Shown in pieces: positions 42,598-50,839 of a stretch of 64,000 bases of DNA; within the stretch, counting starts at the first letter, position 1, and every line of letters begins with the position of its first letter. The stretch is from contig NZ_OZ007001.1 of NCBI RefSeq assembly GCF_963931295.1, positions 1,240,001-1,304,000 on the forward strand, written 5' to 3'. Source of the DNA: an uncultured Mailhella sp. GTDB taxonomy: Bacteria > Desulfobacterota > Desulfovibrionia > Desulfovibrionales > Desulfovibrionaceae. The position numbers and the translations under genes were made by a program. The notes below the pieces were generated by a model. That model was not told the DNA's origin. It searched no databases and worked only from the letters and a program-made list of their open reading frames with translations.

Positions 42598-42629
42598 AAA
42601 ATTTTCTCCGCAGCGCTCTGTCGGGCCCT

Positions 42630-42654
42630 CCGGAGCGGAAACATCCCGCTCCGG
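42630..42654 (-). terminator. Hairpin after the autotransporter gene
   Basis: CCGGAGCGG and CCGCTCCGG pair perfectly over a 7-nt loop, 18 bp after the autotransporter stop. It has no immediate T run, so termination is likely but weaker. Confidence 0.5.
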
Positions 42655-42672
42655 CCGACGGCCGTTCCCCGC

Positions 42673-45294
42673 TCAGAAGCGGTAGAGCACGCTGAGGTGT
42701 CCGCCCAGACTATCCCGCTCGCCCGCGCTTCCCACAAGCGCAAGATCCAGCGTCAGCGGCCGGGACGAAGGCTCCACAGCGAGCCCCAGCTCAAACACGC
42801 CGCTGTCGCCCTCTAGCGACGCGTCGGGAATGGAAAAATCCCGGGCCACGGCGCGCGCCGTGCCGCTGTATTCATGCTCCCAGGCTGCGCCGACGTAGGG
42901 CTTCATGCTCTCAAACGCCGTCAGATCAAAGCGCACGCCGAGGCGCAGACGCCGGGAATCCACGTCGTCGAAGTTCACGATTTCCCCGTTCATGTCCGCG
43001 CGATCGCCGCCCTGATGCGTCCAGAAGAACTTGCCGTAGGTATCCACGTTCACGACGTCGGCCAGCGACAGCACATGCCCCAGGCCCACATGCGCCCCAT
43101 AGTACGGCGTGGAAAGATCGTAGTCCGCCGGACGGTCCATGTTGTCCCGAAGATCGTCGCTGTGCCACTGAGTGTCCACGTTGCCGAGGCGTCCCACGCC
43201 CTCCGCGTACAGTCCGGCCAGAGGCCCGGTTTCCACGTCGTATCGAAGCAGCACGCCCGCGCCCGTGTACTGACTGTTGCCCCGACCGTTGACGTCGCCG
43301 GAAGCAAAACCGTTGAACGTGTCCAGATGCGCCCTGCCGAATTCAAAAAATCCGCCCGCGAGCACGCGTCCGCTCCCGGAACGGAAGCTTCCCGTCAGGC
43401 CGGTCATACCGGAAAAGCCTTCTGTGTCTGCTCTGGAGCCCGTGTGATGCCGCGCCGCGCCGCCGTACACGGCCGCAAACGGATGCCACTCTTCGTCTTC
43501 TTCGCTGTCCGCCGCCTCGCGGGCATGACGCATGCCCGTGTCCGCCGCAAGATCGCCGCCCTGATTGAGCAGTCCCGACGCCGCGGCCCGGGCTTCCGTA
43601 AGCGCCGCAATGCGGGGATTCATGCGCACTTCCTCCAGGCGTAGCTGCACCGCCGTGCCCGTGTTCTCAAGCACGCCGTCAAAATAGGCGGCGTAGCCCT
43701 GCAGAAGGCTCACCAGCCTCCCGGCGGACGCCTGTCCCACGGCTCCTCCGGCGTCGCTGATGAGCGTGAACGTCTCGCCCAGATAGGCACGCCCCCCGGT
43801 AATGACGTCGGGAAGCTGCGCCGTCACCGTGGAACCGGCAAAATCGCCTTCCTGCGCATCGGTCACGGTGAGCATGGGCACGTCCACCGGAACCCCCGGC
43901 GAGGGGAGCACGAAGTGCAGATTTTCAAAGCCTGCCGCCCTCGCCACGCTGCCCTGCCAGCTGTCCACAAAAAGCGTGTTGCCGCTTCCGGCCGCCGCCA
44001 CGGGCGCGCCGCCAATCCAGCCGCCGTAGAGCGCGGCGTCCGCGGAAAGGTCCGCGCCCGTTCCTATAATAACGGAATTGTGCGTCGCCGCGCTTCCCGC
44101 ACCCGCATCGCCGCCGTAAATGCTGCCGCCCACCGAAGCGTTGCGCACCAGCACTGTGTTGTAGCTCGCCGAGGAATCTTCCGCCTCAACCAGACCGCCG
44201 ATCACGTCGCCGGCCACGCTTCCGCCGTCCACCACGGCCACGATGTTGGAATCCGCGCGGCTGCCCGGCGTGGAACCCGTCACCGCGCCGCCGACCGCGT
44301 CGCCCTCCACCGTTGCGCCCGAGCCTATGACCACGCGGTTGCCGACAAGCGAGGCCGGAACGCTGCTTTCCGGCGCAAACGCGCCGCTCACGCTGCCCGC
44401 CACGGAAGCGTTGAACACGCTCACCGTGTTGTCCGAAGCCTCGGCCGATCCAGAATCACTCTGCACCGACGCGCCCACCACCGTGGACGAGCCTTCGCCT
44501 CCGGAGATCGTGACGACGTTGCCTTCGGCCAGCGCCTTTCCCGTGTAGCTGTGAACCTCGCCGCCCACGACGTCGCCGAACGAACCGCCGTTCACGGAAA
44601 TGACGTTGTTTTTCGCCGTTGCATCGCCCTGCGCCACGGCATAGCCGCCGTACATCAGGGCGGCGGATCCGCCGTTGAGGCTCACCGTATTGCCTGCGGC
44701 CAGCGACACGCCCTGCGCGGAACTTTCCGCGTAGGCCTCGCCGCCCACGACGAAATTGAGCGCTGCGCTGCCCCCGACGCTCACATGATTGTCCAGCGCC
44801 TCCACGGAGCCGCTGCCGCCGGACATTCTGGCATAGCCGCCGAAGACCTGCACCCACGGCCCGAAACGAAGCGAACCTTCCAGCGTCACGCTGTTGCCGT
44901 CCGCCATCACGCCGCTGGTGTAGCTTCGGGCGTAGCCGCCGTAAATGTTGTCGTTGAAGCCCGTCAGGCCGCCGCTGACCGTCACGCTGTTGTTCATGGC
45001 CTCGGCCGAACCGTTGCGGCTCAGGGCCGAACCTCCGTACAGATCCATGGACACCGCGCCGCCGGACACGTTCACCAGGCTGTCGTTCGCCACGGCGTCG
45101 CCGCCTTGGGAACGAGTGCCGTACACGTAGGCGTAGGAATCGCCGGAAACAACGGAAGCGCTGCCGCTTCCCGTCAGATCGGCCGCCCGGGCCGGCGCGC
45201 CCGCAAGCAGCGCCGCCAGCAGCAATCCTGCCCATGCCGGCCGCAACGCCGGTCTTCCGATGCCCGAAAAACGCTTCCGCCTGAACTGAGTCAT
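42673..45294 (-). CDS. Autotransporter (type V secretion) with repeat-rich passenger
   Basis: An 873-residue outer-membrane protein. A long signal peptide (residues about 1-38, ending GAPARAAD) is followed by a passenger of about 550 residues. The passenger is built from degenerate repeats of the type NxVxVSGG...GGYAxSxxG with Asn ladders, as in beta-helix adhesins. The C-terminal beta-domain (about 600-873) holds SGMTGLTGSFRSGSGR and ends LSVLYRF, with Phe last. Start at 45294 is chosen because a G-run site lies 7 nt upstream, while the previous ATG touches it. It probably exposes or releases a surface adhesin. The substrate is unknown. Confidence 0.85.
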   Translation of the reverse strand: MTQFRRKRFSGIGRPALRPAWAGLLLAALLAGAPARAADLTGSGSASVVSGDSYAYVYGTRSQGGDAVANDSLVNVSGGAVSMDLYGGSALSRNGSAEAMNNSVTVSGGLTGFNDNIYGGYARSYTSGVMADGNSVTLEGSLRFGPWVQVFGGYARMSGGSGSVEALDNHVSVGGSAALNFVVGGEAYAESSAQGVSLAAGNTVSLNGGSAALMYGGYAVAQGDATAKNNVISVNGGSFGDVVGGEVHSYTGKALAEGNVVTISGGEGSSTVVGASVQSDSGSAEASDNTVSVFNASVAGSVSGAFAPESSVPASLVGNRVVIGSGATVEGDAVGGAVTGSTPGSRADSNIVAVVDGGSVAGDVIGGLVEAEDSSASYNTVLVRNASVGGSIYGGDAGAGSAATHNSVIIGTGADLSADAALYGGWIGGAPVAAAGSGNTLFVDSWQGSVARAAGFENLHFVLPSPGVPVDVPMLTVTDAQEGDFAGSTVTAQLPDVITGGRAYLGETFTLISDAGGAVGQASAGRLVSLLQGYAAYFDGVLENTGTAVQLRLEEVRMNPRIAALTEARAAASGLLNQGGDLAADTGMRHAREAADSEEDEEWHPFAAVYGGAARHHTGSRADTEGFSGMTGLTGSFRSGSGRVLAGGFFEFGRAHLDTFNGFASGDVNGRGNSQYTGAGVLLRYDVETGPLAGLYAEGVGRLGNVDTQWHSDDLRDNMDRPADYDLSTPYYGAHVGLGHVLSLADVVNVDTYGKFFWTHQGGDRADMNGEIVNFDDVDSRRLRLGVRFDLTAFESMKPYVGAAWEHEYSGTARAVARDFSIPDASLEGDSGVFELGLAVEPSSRPLTLDLALVGSAGERDSLGGHLSVLYRF

Positions 45295-45726
45295 GAACAT
45301 TCCCCCCTGTCGAGTCGATGGCCGCGCCGTTCGACGCCTCCGCCTACGACTATGGAGAAAGGCAGAACTGATTGCCATGATTTATGTTTTCTTCTCAGGC
45401 GTTCGCGCTCTCCCGGGGGAGTGCAAAAAGAGAACGAGGCAAGACGCCCGTGCCCGCAAAGACGACCGCGGCCCTTTCCCCTGACGGAATGAGTCTCCGA
45501 CGCCTCTCCCTTCCGGAAAAGGCGCTCAGCCTTTCCGTCAAGAAGAAAACATGCTCCTCAACCCCCGGCGTGAGCGGAGCGTCAATGCGGCCGATGCAAA
45601 ATTTTTCGCCGTCACCGCAAAAACTGACGTGCCCGGAAAGAGCCGTCATCCGGCGATTTTCAGGCGACCGGCGAATCCGATCCGCCGAAATTTCCCCTCA
45701 AACGCAAAAAAAATTTCTCTGCGGCG
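45295..45726. other. Divergent intergenic region between autotransporter and hsp20
   Basis: About 430 bases without a gene. The right half becomes AT-rich and holds the hsp20 promoter just after it. No operator could be named. Confidence 0.45.
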
Positions 45727-45754
45727 TTGACACCTGGAAAATCGTTCCTATTGT
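45727..45754 (+). promoter_or_regulatory. Candidate hsp20 promoter
   Basis: TTGACA, 16 bp, TATTGT is a near-consensus sigma-70 pair about 170 bp before hsp20. It would give a leader of about 160 nt with a small CATCTT-AAGATG hairpin. No CIRCE or clear heat-shock sigma box is seen. Confidence 0.55.
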
Positions 45755-45921
45755 AAGGGTATGTTTTTCAGGGACGCATTCCTAAGGAAGGCGTTCATGA
45801 GAAACAGAATCAATCATCTTCCCGCAAGATGAAGAATGTATCTCCATCCGGGAATAAAAGAACGCGGAACGCTTTTCCGTCATTGATGCATTGATTCTAT
45901 TTATGGCTGGAGGTTTTTATT

Positions 45922-46362
45922 ATGCTGCCTAGTATTTTTGGTGAAAGACTTTTTGATGAATTTTTCGGCGATCCTTTTATGCCTGCCTTTAATCGTCATG
46001 ATCCTCTGTTCGGCAAGAACGCAAGAAACCTCATGAAGACTGACGTGCGGGAAACGGAAAACGCCTACGAGCTCGATATTGATCTGCCCGGCTTCAAGAA
46101 GGACGAAGTGAAAATTGAACTGGACGGCGGTTACCTCACCATCAGTGCGGCCAAGGGGCTGGACAAGGATGAGGAAAACAAGAAGGGACAGTATCTGCGC
46201 CGCGAACGCTACACCGGCGAATGCAGCCGCAGCTTCTACGTCGGCGAAGCCCTTGAGCCCAAGGACGTTTCCGCTACCTTTGAAGACGGCATTCTGAAGC
46301 TCTCCTTCCCGAAGACTCCGGAAAAGAAGGAACCCGAAAAGAAGACCATCGCCATTGCCTGA
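45922..46362 (+). CDS. Small heat-shock protein (Hsp20/alpha-crystallin family)
   Basis: A 146-residue cytoplasmic chaperone. A hydrophobic N-terminal arm (MLPSIFGERLFDEFFGDP) precedes the alpha-crystallin domain (residues about 38-132: TDVRETENAYELDIDLPGFK, GYLTISAAKG, FEDGILKLSFPK). It ends with KKTIAIA, the I-x-I oligomerisation motif. GGAGG lies 8 nt before the ATG. It binds unfolding proteins under heat or oxidative stress. It is a single-gene unit with a strong terminator. Confidence 0.95.
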   Translation: MLPSIFGERLFDEFFGDPFMPAFNRHDPLFGKNARNLMKTDVRETENAYELDIDLPGFKKDEVKIELDGGYLTISAAKGLDKDEENKKGQYLRRERYTGECSRSFYVGEALEPKDVSATFEDGILKLSFPKTPEKKEPEKKTIAIA

Positions 46363-46429
46363 CGATCTGACTGATACCCTGACGCCCGTTTTCCTCCTCT
46401 GAAAACGGCTTCCTTCGTCAGATATGCGC

Positions 46430-46465
46430 AAGGCCCCGACAGAAGAAATTCTGTCGGGGCCTTTT
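46430..46465 (+). terminator. Terminator of hsp20
   Basis: AAGGCCCCGACAG and CTGTCGGGGCCTT form a perfect 13-bp stem with an 8-nt loop, followed by TTTG. Confidence 0.88.
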
Positions 46466-46696
46466 GCGTTTAATCGCTGCCGCGTCCGGCGGCTTCCGTT
46501 TTTTCAGCGCTCTGCCGACGCTCCGTTCCGCGCTCTACGCCCGTTCGGGCAACAGGCTCCGGCCTATCGCCGTTTTTCGTTCCGCGCCCGGCGCTCGTTC
46601 ATCTGTCGGCGTTTTTGCGCTGCACGTCCGTCTTTGCCGCAAAAACGCCGCTTCTTCCGCGCCGAAGCCAGACTGCGCCTTGCCGGGCAAGCGCCG

Positions 46697-47257
46697 TCAT
46701 TCCTTCGACGCGGTCTCTTCCTTTCTGCACTCGCCGATGCGCTTCACATCCTCCGCGGCGGAATATACAAGCCGCTTTGCCTCCGGCGAGGATTCCATGA
46801 AATTCTTTGTCAGCAGATAAAGCATCTTATAAAGCAGGAAGAACATAAACAGAGGAATGACGATAGTCGTCAGCACAAAAATACAGAACACATGAAAAAG
46901 TCTGTCCGTGGCGTTGTCGGCGTAGTTCAGAATTTCGCCGGCCTTGGCCTGAAGACTTTCAATGTTGATGCTGTGCAGCGCGTTCTTCACCGTATTCAGG
47001 ATGGATTCAAGCTTTTCCATCGTGCCGGAGAACCATCCGCTGTCGGCATCCTCGTCAACCACGCCGGGCATGTCGGTCTCCACCTCGTCCATGCCGCTGA
47101 TGGCTCCGGCGGAAGAATCCACCTCGTGCATCTGTTCCGCGTAAATTTCCCCCAGATACGCCTGTTCCACATAGCTGCCGACCAGCGCGGTGACCGGGAA
47201 AAACAACCAGCAGATCAGCGCCGTGTTGGCAAGGAACACGGCCGCCGAACGGTCCAC
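46697..47257 (-). pseudogene. Membrane protein, C-terminal part of a frameshifted gene
   Basis: An open frame that continues the upstream fragment in the -1 frame. Its coding sense runs on upstream of the GTG at 47257 (LLPFGKAFRVDRSAAVFLAN), so the start given is not a true start. It has a first membrane helix (FLANTALICWLFFPVTALV), an acidic loop of about 100 residues and a second membrane helix (LFHVFCIFVLTTIVIPLFMF), then a charged tail. I do not recognise the family. Together with the upstream part it would make a protein of about 330-340 residues. Confidence 0.6.
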
Positions 47258-47712
47258 GCGAAACGCCTTCCCGAAAGGCAGTAGAGCAGCGCAAGCCCCA
47301 CGGCAAGGGGAAGCATGAGCTTGAAGCTGGCCCAGGAAATCATGCCTACCAGCAATTTTTCCACAAGCATCAGGCCCATGACGGAAAAAAGCGCCGTACT
47401 GACACGTTCGATGGCGTCGTTCACGGCGGCCAGCATTTCGCCGGGGGCCACGCTCATGCCCAGGCCGAACGGCGTTATCGACACCTCAATGCGCTGCAAC
47501 GTGGAAACCGTCTTGTCTATGACCTTGGTCAGCACATAGGCCTTGGCGGCCTTACCCAGCGTTTCTTCGCAGTACTCTTCCGAAATTTTTTCCGCGGCGC
47601 CGATGATCGGCAGCCGGGCATTGACGCCGTTGCCCATATGCACGGGCAGCGCAAGCAGCGCCGCCAGAAGCACGGCAAGCCCCAGCGCGAGCAGAGCTTT
47701 CCTGTTCTGCAT
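47215..47712 (-). pseudogene. Membrane protein, N-terminal part of a frameshifted gene
   Basis: A 165-codon frame beginning MQNRKALLALGLAVLLAALL, a signal anchor, with further hydrophobic segments (FSVMGLMLVEKLLVGMI and LMLPLAVGLALLYCL). Its last residues (about RRFAWTVRRPC) are out-of-frame sequence read after the break. The two frames overlap between roughly 47215 and 47330, and a single missing base would explain the break. GGAGGATCC precedes the ATG. Function unknown. Confidence 0.6.
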
Positions 47713-48023
47713 GAATGGATCCTCCTGTTCCCTTTGGTGTCGCTCGGCCGCAGCAAAGATAAGCGCGCCCGAACGCCCCGGCCACCATAAGACGACAGCC
47801 GCACGGCCTCAACCGTTGCCGGACAGGAAAAAGCAGCAAACGCCTTCTCTTCCGGCGTCACGGCATGCTGCCCCCTTCCCCTCATGTTGCAACCGGCACT
47901 CTTCGCCGCAGGACGGCAGTGGCACGAAAAACCATCTTCCGCCGGAGAAAGGCCCCGCCGAGCGCCTCGCGCCTGAAAAGGCGGCACCTATGCGCCGCAA
48001 ACAAAAAAGCCCTGCACTCTTCC
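47713..48023. other. Upstream region of the first RM locus
   Basis: About 310 bases of GC-rich sequence with no gene. From about 47990 it becomes similar to the region before the second hsdM. Confidence 0.5.
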
Positions 48024-48052
48024 TTTATTCTTCTCCCGAATTTGGCTACCCT
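48024..48052 (+). promoter_or_regulatory. Candidate hsdM promoter, copy 1
   Basis: TTTATT, 17 bp, TACCCT lies about 60 bp before hsdM. The same boxes and spacing are kept in the second copy, though the consensus match is weak. Confidence 0.35.
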
Positions 48053-48113
48053 GCCCTGTATGAGTCCCTGCCCGTTCCGGCAGGCCAACACCAACAGCAT
48101 TCAGGAGCAGCCC

Positions 48114-49640
48114 ATGATTACGGGTGCCGTAAAAAATAAAGTCGATAAAATCTGGCTCGACATCTTTTCCGCGGGTCTGGCCAATCCGCTCACCGTCATT
48201 GAACAGCTGACATACCTTATGTTCATCCGCGCGCTGGATGTCAAAGAGCTGGAAAACGAAAGTTATGAAGCGCTCGGCATGAAGGTCAAAAAAATCTTCC
48301 CGCAGACGCCCTTCGGCCAGTCCATGCGCTGGAGCAAGTTCAAAAACAAAAACGCTCAGTACATGTTCGACGTCATTTCTCAGCGCGTTTTTCCGGCCAT
48401 CAAGGAAATGAAGGGCGGAAAACTGCCGGACTTCGACGAGAAAACAGGCACCTTCATTCACCTGCCCGACAGTAACAACGACACGGCACAGACGGCCTTT
48501 GCTCATTTCATGAAGGACGCCGTGTTTCTCATGCCCACGCCGCAGGTGCTGGAAAAGGTGGTCACCGGGCTGGAAGAACTGTATGAACACGACATTGCCG
48601 GACTCGACATGCAGGGCGACCTGTACGAGTATATGCTCGGCAAGCTCTCCACCGCGGGCCGCAACGGGCAGTTCCGCACGCCCAAGCACATCCGCGACAT
48701 GATGGTCGCCCTTCTGCGCCCCACGCCCGACGACGTCATCTGCGACCCGGCCTGCGGCACGGCGGGATTTCTCATTTCCGCCGCCGAATACATCCGCACG
48801 CACTACGAAAGCACCATGACCACGAAGCAGTGGGAACATTTTGCCGGGCCCGCCTTCACCGGCTACGACACCGACCCCACCATGCTGCGCATTTCGGCCA
48901 TGAATCTCATGCTTCACTCCATACATCACCCGGATATCCGCTACCGGGACAGCGTATCCAAGGAAAACAACGTGAACGCCGCGTTCACCATGTGCCTTGC
49001 GAATCCGCCGTTCAAGGGCAGCATCGACGCCGAGAGCATCAGCGATTCTCTGAAAGCCGTGACCAGCACCAAAAAGACGGAACTGCTGTTTCTCGCGCTT
49101 TTTCTGCGCATGCTGAAAAAGGGCGGACAATGCGCCTGCATCGTGCCCGACGGCGTGCTCTTCGGCAGCAGCAAAGCGCATCAGTCCATACGCAAAGAAC
49201 TGGTAGAGCATCATCAGCTTCGGGCCGTCATCTCCATGCCCTCCGGCGTATTCAGGCCGTATGCGGGCGTCTCCACCGCCGTGCTCATCTTCACCAAAAC
49301 TGCGGCAGGCGGCACGGATAATGTCTGGTTCTACGACATGCAGGCCGACGGCTTTTCTCTGGACGACAAGCGCGCTCCCGTGGAGCAGAACGACATTCCC
49401 GACATCCTCGCCCGCTTTGCCGATCTGGAAAAGGAAAAGGACCGCGCCCGCACGGAACAGTCCTTCTTTGTTCCCAAGGAGGAAATCGTGGCCAACGGCT
49501 ACGATCTTTCCATAAATAAATACAAGCAGGTGGAATATGCTCCGGTGGAATATCCTTCCACGCAGGAACTGATGACCGAGCTGCACGAACTGGAAATGCA
49601 GATTTCCGAAGGTCTGGCCGAACTGGAGGAGATGCTGTGA
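48114..49640 (+). CDS. hsdM: Type I restriction-modification DNA methyltransferase subunit (copy 1)
   Basis: A 508-residue N6-adenine methyltransferase. The N-terminal HsdM domain (residues about 1-130, WLDIFSAGLANPLTVIEQLT) is followed by the SAM-binding motif DPACGTAGFL (Asp near residue 211) and the catalytic NPPF (residues 297-300). A C-terminal tail ends in a Glu-rich helix. The start MITGAVKNK is chosen because AGGAG lies 6 nt upstream; an upstream in-frame extension has no site. With HsdS it methylates adenine in the target, and with HsdR it forms the restriction complex. The stop overlaps hsdS (TGATG). Confidence 0.96.
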   Translation: MITGAVKNKVDKIWLDIFSAGLANPLTVIEQLTYLMFIRALDVKELENESYEALGMKVKKIFPQTPFGQSMRWSKFKNKNAQYMFDVISQRVFPAIKEMKGGKLPDFDEKTGTFIHLPDSNNDTAQTAFAHFMKDAVFLMPTPQVLEKVVTGLEELYEHDIAGLDMQGDLYEYMLGKLSTAGRNGQFRTPKHIRDMMVALLRPTPDDVICDPACGTAGFLISAAEYIRTHYESTMTTKQWEHFAGPAFTGYDTDPTMLRISAMNLMLHSIHHPDIRYRDSVSKENNVNAAFTMCLANPPFKGSIDAESISDSLKAVTSTKKTELLFLALFLRMLKKGGQCACIVPDGVLFGSSKAHQSIRKELVEHHQLRAVISMPSGVFRPYAGVSTAVLIFTKTAAGGTDNVWFYDMQADGFSLDDKRAPVEQNDIPDILARFADLEKEKDRARTEQSFFVPKEEIVANGYDLSINKYKQVEYAPVEYPSTQELMTELHELEMQISEGLAELEEML

Positions 49641-50827
49641 TGACAACAATTGAGGATGTTTTTGACCTTATTAGAAATGGAGTCTCCATAAAACAACATC
49701 CTGAAAAGTCAGGTTTTCCTATTACCCGCATTGAAACAATTTCAAATAGAGTTGTTGACAGAACAAGAATGGGATATGCAGGAATAACGGATATTTCTAA
49801 ATATAAAGATTATATTCTGCAAGATGAAGATATATTAATGTCTCATATTAATAGTATACAGCATCTTGGAAAAGCTGCTATATATAAAAAAATAGGCAAT
49901 GAAAAGATTATTCATGGAATGAATCTTCTTTGCCTTCGTCCTAAAAAGGATAAAATACATAGTTCATTTGCTTTATACTATTTTTTATCTGATGACTTCC
50001 ATCGTAAAATAGCAAGTATTACGAAACCATCTGTAAACCAAGCCAGCTTTACCATATCTGCACTAAAAAAATTATCTTTCCCTTCATTTTCTATTTCAGA
50101 ACAACAAAAAATTGCTTCCAAATTTGATGCTATTGGACAAATAGTTGTACTTCGTGAACAGCAGCTCTCCAAACTCGACCAGCTCGTCAAATCCCGATTT
50201 ATTGAGATGTTTGGAAAAATAGAAAGTAATAGTTCCTCTTGGAATATGGTAAAATTAAATCAAGTTATAAAATCCTGTGAAGCTGGATGGAGTGGAAGCG
50301 GTATACAAAGACAAAAACAAGAAAATGAAGTTGCAGTTCTTAAAGTTAGTTCTGTTACAAAAGGATATTTTGATTTTCATGAATATAAAGTTTTAAACGA
50401 TCAAAAAAATATAAAAAAATATATTTATCCACAAAAAAATGATTTAATATTTAGTCGTGCAAACACAAGAGAACTTGTTGGAGCAACAGCTATTATAGAT
50501 AAAGATTACCCAAAATTTATACTACCTGACAAGTTATGGAGGATAAAATTAAATAATAATATTAATATATACTATATAAAATATATATTAAGTGATAATT
50601 TTTATAGAAAAAAAATTTCATCTATATCTACAGGAACAAGTGGATCAATGTTTAACGTTTCAATGGAGAAATTCAAGTCACTGGACCTTCCCCTCCCCCC
50701 TCTTCCTCTCCAAGAACAATTTGCCGAATTCGTCCAACAGGTCGACGAAGTAAAATCGCCCGTAAAGCAAAGCCTTGAAAAACTGGAAACGCTGAAAAAA
50801 TCTCTGATGCAGGAGTATTTCGGATAA
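49640..50827 (+). CDS. hsdS: Type I specificity subunit with two target-recognition domains (locus 1)
   Basis: A 395-residue specificity protein. TRD1 (residues about 1-150) is followed by the central conserved helix EQQLSKLDQLVKSRFIEMFG (about 172-192), TRD2 (about 193-345) and the C-terminal helix (EQFAEFVQQVDEVK...LKKSLMQEYFG). The TRDs are very AT-rich against a GC-rich frame, a usual sign of TRD exchange. The start overlaps the hsdM stop by one base. It decides which bipartite sequence is methylated and cut; the target cannot be read from the sequence. Confidence 0.93.
   Translation: MTTIEDVFDLIRNGVSIKQHPEKSGFPITRIETISNRVVDRTRMGYAGITDISKYKDYILQDEDILMSHINSIQHLGKAAIYKKIGNEKIIHGMNLLCLRPKKDKIHSSFALYYFLSDDFHRKIASITKPSVNQASFTISALKKLSFPSFSISEQQKIASKFDAIGQIVVLREQQLSKLDQLVKSRFIEMFGKIESNSSSWNMVKLNQVIKSCEAGWSGSGIQRQKQENEVAVLKVSSVTKGYFDFHEYKVLNDQKNIKKYIYPQKNDLIFSRANTRELVGATAIIDKDYPKFILPDKLWRIKLNNNINIYYIKYILSDNFYRKKISSISTGTSGSMFNVSMEKFKSLDLPLPPLPLQEQFAEFVQQVDEVKSPVKQSLEKLETLKKSLMQEYFG
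50156..50197 (+). repeat. 42-bp hsdS central repeat, copy 1
   Basis: Identical by eye to 62525-62566, encoding EQQLSKLDQLVKSR. It marks the joint between the first TRD and the rest of hsdS and is a likely recombination site. Confidence 0.8.
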
Positions 50828-50839
50828 AGGAGTTCCTGT

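Larger units (their letters stand above)
47990..49640 (+). repeat. Direct repeat copy 1 (hsdM and its leader)
   Basis: This stretch is nearly the same as 60377-62027, in the same orientation, from about 120 bp before hsdM to its stop codon. By eye the protein differs at about 21 of 508 positions. Similarity is lost just after the hsdM stop, in hsdS. Confidence 0.9.

Noticed and set aside
47865..48113. A longer N-terminus for hsdM copy 1, and the matching one for copy 2
   Set aside because: The conserved ATG with AGGAG at the right distance is at 48114 and 60501. The extension in each copy has no ribosome site and covers the promoter candidate.
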